This document shows positions 62,450-64,000 of a stretch of DNA of 64,000 nucleotides, piece after piece. The stretch comes from an uncultured Blautia sp. (GTDB lineage Bacteria > Bacillota > Clostridia > Lachnospirales > Lachnospiraceae), in the NCBI RefSeq assembly GCF_934371575.1, contig NZ_CAKRNY010000002.1:1-64000 (forward strand). The letters run 5' to 3'. Each line of letters begins with the position of its first letter. The first letter of the stretch is position 1. The notes beneath the pieces were generated by a model that saw only the letters and a program-made list of their open reading frames with translations, was not told the DNA's origin and searched no databases. Both the position numbers and the translations under genes were made by a program.

Positions 62450-63346
62450 ATGGCACACAAAACACAGGATATTTCCCCAAATGTAGACGAAACCATGAAA
62501 GAGCTTGGGACTCATGGTTCTTTTGAACTGCCTGTAGAAACTTATACAGATAACTGCGAAATTTTCCGTTCCTTATACAACCACTGGCATAAAGAAATGG
62601 AGATTATTTTCATTGATAAAGGAAGCGGACTTGCACGTCTGAACAGGGAAACACTGCGCCTGAAAGAAGGCGATCTTCTGATTATAAACAGTGGCGTTCT
62701 TCATGGGATTAAATCTGATTCCAGACATATTTTATATTATAGAAGTGTGGTGTTTGATCTTAGTTTTCTGGCTGGTTCTGCTGGCGATCTCTGTCAGGAA
62801 AAGGTAATCTCTCTGCTTATGGAAAACCGTGCAGAATTTACCAATCTGATTACTCCCACCCATGAAAACTATAAGAATATTTCTCACCTTTTCCAGGAAA
62901 TTCATAAATGCCACAATGAGCAGCCTCCTTTCTACTATATGAAACTGAAAGGGCTTTTCTATGGACTTTTTTATGAAATGCTGGCTGGAAATTATATTAT
63001 TACAACTGATGCAGAACAGAACAGGAATCTTTTATCAATAAAAAGAGTTTTAGATTACATCAGCGCCCATTACAGGGAGCCACTGTCCGTAAAAGAGCTG
63101 TCTGGTCTTTCCAATTACAGTGAATTCTATTTTATGAAGCTTTTTAAACAATATACCGGAAAAACAGCCGCAGCCTACTTAAATGACTACCGGCTTGAAA
63201 AAGCCAAATCCCTGCTTATGCACACAGATGCTTCCGTAACAGATATTGCCCTGGATGTAGGCTTTAATAACACCAGCTATTTTATAAAAAAATTTCAGGA
63301 AGCCAACCAGCTTTCACCGCACAAATTCCGCAAAAAAATGTCATAA
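62450..63346 (+). CDS. AraC family transcriptional regulator with cupin sensor
   Basis: The 298-residue protein has an N-terminal cupin sensor (about 25-150, HWHKEMEIIFI near 44 and INSGVLHGI near 79) and a C-terminal double helix-turn-helix (about 200-296) with ITDIALDVGFNNTSYFIKKFQ-type second HTH. Proteins of this form control carbohydrate genes. It is between the divergent HD/M48/GH5 unit and glgP, so regulation of polysaccharide use is plausible. Confidence 0.9.
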   Translation: MAHKTQDISPNVDETMKELGTHGSFELPVETYTDNCEIFRSLYNHWHKEMEIIFIDKGSGLARLNRETLRLKEGDLLIINSGVLHGIKSDSRHILYYRSVVFDLSFLAGSAGDLCQEKVISLLMENRAEFTNLITPTHENYKNISHLFQEIHKCHNEQPPFYYMKLKGLFYGLFYEMLAGNYIITTDAEQNRNLLSIKRVLDYISAHYREPLSVKELSGLSNYSEFYFMKLFKQYTGKTAAAYLNDYRLEKAKSLLMHTDASVTDIALDVGFNNTSYFIKKFQEANQLSPHKFRKKMS

Positions 63347-63416
63347 CAGAACAATTTTGTTGTATTTTTTCAGGAGCTGCATATGCTAATATAACACCAT
63401 CAGATAAAAAGTAATC

Positions 63417-63444
63417 CACCAGGCAGCAACTGCCGGTGATTTTA
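63417..63444 (+). terminator. weak terminator or leader hairpin before glgP
   Basis: CACC(A)GGCAG/CTGCCGGTG with one bulge, three-base loop, then ATTTTA. The tail is short. A TTGTAT-16-TATGCT promoter at 63360-63387 would place it in the glgP leader instead. Confidence 0.45.
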
Positions 63445-63482
63445 AACGAGCACAAATCGTATGCTCTTGAAAGGAGAACTTC

Positions 63483-64000
63483 ATGAAAGCTTTAGAAACT
63501 ATGATTCAGGACATGTTCCACAAAGACTGCGCAGCTTGTACTGACCAGGAAGTATATGAGGCACTTCTCACATATACAAAGAAACAGCTTGCTGCAAAAG
63601 GCTATCACGATGGCAAGAAAAAAATCTATTATATTTCTGCTGAATTCCTTATTGGAAAGCTTCTTTCCAACAATCTGATCAACCTTGGAATTTACGATGA
63701 GGTTGCAGAATTTCTGAAAGAAAACGGCAAATCTTTAGCAGAAATTGAGTCTGTTGAACCGGAACCATCACTTGGAAACGGTGGTCTTGGACGTCTGGCT
63801 GCATGTTTTCTGGACTCCATTGCGACACTTGGACTGCCTGGTGAGGGTATCGGTCTGAACTATCATCTTGGTCTTTTCAAACAGGTTTTCGAGGACAATC
63901 TTCAGCATGAAGTACCGAATCCATGGATTACTCCAGAATCCTGGCTGACTGCAACAGATGTGACTTATATGGTTCCATTCAGAGGTTTTTCCCTGAAATC
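63483..64000 (+). CDS. glgP: glycogen/starch phosphorylase, 3' partial
   Basis: The frame is open to the window end (172 codons visible). It shows the glycogen phosphorylase N-terminus: [18 protein letters not shown] near residue 42, then [21 protein letters not shown] near 92-112 and [11 protein letters not shown] near 128. The enzyme releases glucose-1-phosphate from glycogen using pyridoxal phosphate, in the reverse direction to the glgC/glgD pathway at 10-12 kb. AAGGAG lies eight bases before the ATG. Confidence 0.93.
   Translation, partial: MKALETMIQDMFHKDCAACTDQEVYEALLTYTKKQLAAKGYHDGKKKIYYISAEFLIGKLLSNNLINLGIYDEVAEFLKENGKSLAEIESVEPEPSLGNGGLGRLAACFLDSIATLGLPGEGIGLNYHLGLFKQVFEDNLQHEVPNPWITPESWLTATDVTYMVPFRGFSLK

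Overview
The window looks like a chromosomal segment of a low-to-moderate-GC, spore-forming Firmicute, most likely a Lachnospiraceae-type gut Clostridium. The reasons are SpoVG, the paired GlgC/GlgD subunits, a DnaD/DnaI-type helicase-loading pair, AGGAGG-type ribosome binding sites, TTGACA/TATAAT promoters, class II GalT, a Gram-positive Tad/Flp locus with DUF5702 and FHA/DUF6382 proteins, and Firmicutes-style BirA, THF-riboswitch and LexA-like sites. No rRNA, tRNA, insertion sequence, prophage or CRISPR array was seen. The species is not determined.

Layout. 1-9.4 kb: the 3' end of a repeat/LRR surface protein; a DUF1284 protein with the biotin transporter BioY, behind a BirA-type operator; a LytTR response regulator and soluble GHKL kinase followed by a heterodimeric ABC exporter; an orphan PduB'-like microcompartment shell protein; a secreted coiled-coil/3D-domain wall enzyme. 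9.5-20.4 kb: spoVG, glgC-glgD, murC, then a DnaA-box-rich intergenic region in front of dnaD-dnaI-prs, and a YhaN/YhaO-like pair. 20.4-34.9 kb: asnS, an SGNH surface hydrolase, galT, a large anchored protein, a methyltransferase, mtnN, a TSCPD protein, a beta-CASP RNase-like enzyme, murG and a sigma factor with a HIT protein. 35-45.9 kb: an orphan kinase, a rhomboid protease and an 11-gene Tad/Flp pilus operon. 46-64 kb: SGNH and GNAT enzymes, folT under a THF riboswitch, a lipoprotein, an amidohydrolase, an AlaX-type editing protein, a sigma/anti-sigma/TM2 operon, birA with a WYL regulator behind LexA-like boxes, lrgAB, endonuclease Q, GH5 endoglucanase, M48 and HD enzymes, an AraC regulator and the start of glycogen phosphorylase.

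How the parts connect. Biotin: bioY at 1.3 kb carries the operator that the HTH-containing BirA at 54 kb would be expected to read. Glycogen: glgC/glgD at 10-12 kb and glgP at the right end, with a Spo0A-box-like site upstream of glgC. Replication: the dnaD-dnaI operon sits behind nine DnaA-box-like 9-mers. Surface: the Tad operon encodes its own ATPase, two platform proteins, two prepilin peptidases, one Flp pilin and three pseudopilin-like proteins, one fused to tandem Cys/His repeats. Cell wall: murC, murG and the 3D-domain enzyme. Coordinates use the start codon best supported by a ribosome binding site, which is often downstream of the longest possible reading frame.
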